64,000 bases of DNA from Pirellulales bacterium (lineage in GTDB: Bacteria; Planctomycetota; Planctomycetia; Pirellulales; JALHPA01). A program made the translations under genes and the position numbers. Positions 63,811 to 64,000 of the stretch are shown here, one piece after another. The stretch is taken from positions 1 through 64,000 of the forward strand of contig JANRLT010000042.1 in NCBI GenBank assembly GCA_033762255.1. Reading direction: 5' to 3'. The notes below the pieces were generated by a model. The model was given only the letters and a program-made list of their open reading frames with translations, had not been told where the DNA came from and did no database searches. Each line of letters begins with the position of its first letter. The stretch's first letter is position 1.

Positions 63811-63837
63811 TAATTACGAATTACGAATTACGAATTG
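63811..63837. repeat. AATTACG heptamer run
   Basis: AATTACG repeats three times at a 7-bp period just upstream of the kinase start, followed by AATTG. The remainder to 64000 is non-coding with no recognisable gene. Confidence 0.75.
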
Positions 63838-64000
63838 ATACCCCTGCTAGGGCAAGGCGACCAGTCCGCAATCCTAGGCTACTGTAGGAAAATGGCAGGG
63901 GATCGCAGTGGAGGAGGTACAAATTTTTCTAACCATATTCCAAACACCAAACACCACTCCTCCATTACTCCACTCCTCCAACCTCCAGCTCAAATCCACA

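Overview
The window looks like chromosomal DNA of a planctomycete, most likely of the Pirellulales/Pirellula type. The evidence is its gene families: a very large PVC-type heme-binding CxxCH protein, a PEP-CTERM protein, a BBP7-like outer-membrane barrel, DUF1080, DUF1573, DUF6288-SASA, a planctomycete PDZ/trypsin pseudo-protease, a DWG-type Ser/Thr kinase and PQQ-type propellers. lpxA and an LptF/G permease show a Gram-negative outer membrane. Genes are mostly monocistronic and spaced widely, and GC is high in genes.

Layout. 1-529 is the 5' part of a 16S rRNA gene on the minus strand, with a boxA-like leader. 1.4-7 kb carries a UbiA prenyltransferase, a P-type Ca2+-ATPase, a zinc-ribbon protein, an HPF-like ribosome factor and a divergent NhaR-type regulator with a visible LysR operator. 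7-25 kb holds a repeat-rich PEP-CTERM exoprotein, sppA, a sugar-phosphate isomerase-like protein, a class V aminotransferase, a Tat-exported sulfite-oxidase-like enzyme, hisS, a PQQ-type propeller, lpdA, an aldehyde dehydrogenase, an FtsX permease with a His-rich loop and an orphan ParA. 25-28.5 kb has DUF1801, SprT and DUF2760 proteins, then a decayed IS200-like (RAYT-type) transposase flanked by REP-like inverted hairpins. 28.5-33.6 kb is one 1687-residue protein joining an SGNH hydrolase, a dehydrogenase propeller, a discoidin-like domain, a type-1 copper domain and cytochrome c. 33.6-38.7 kb is repeat-dense and carries an AAA ATPase and a DUF6288-esterase gene bracketed by direct repeats.

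38.7-64 kb holds a sensor-type Ser/Thr kinase, moaD, lptF/G, a small GT2, a thioredoxin-trypsin fusion, the BBP7-like barrel, DUF1080, a second PQQ propeller, a lipoprotein gene split by a 22-bp tandem duplication, a LolD/MacB-type ATPase, an NHLRC2-like thioredoxin-NHL protein, DUF1573, a pseudo-HtrA plus active HtrA pair, a TPR protein, lpxA and a sensor histidine kinase.

The least expected signal is intergenic. Several families of dispersed hairpin repeats occur (NCCGC-N3-GCGGN units, a three-hairpin composite, a ~180-bp element, CACGGATG-type repeats), together with tandem arrays of unrelated sequence that share a 7-bp period. The RAYT-like remnant offers a possible origin for the REP-like hairpins. 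I found no tRNA, CRISPR array or intact insertion sequence. All functions are read from motifs by eye; no database search was run.
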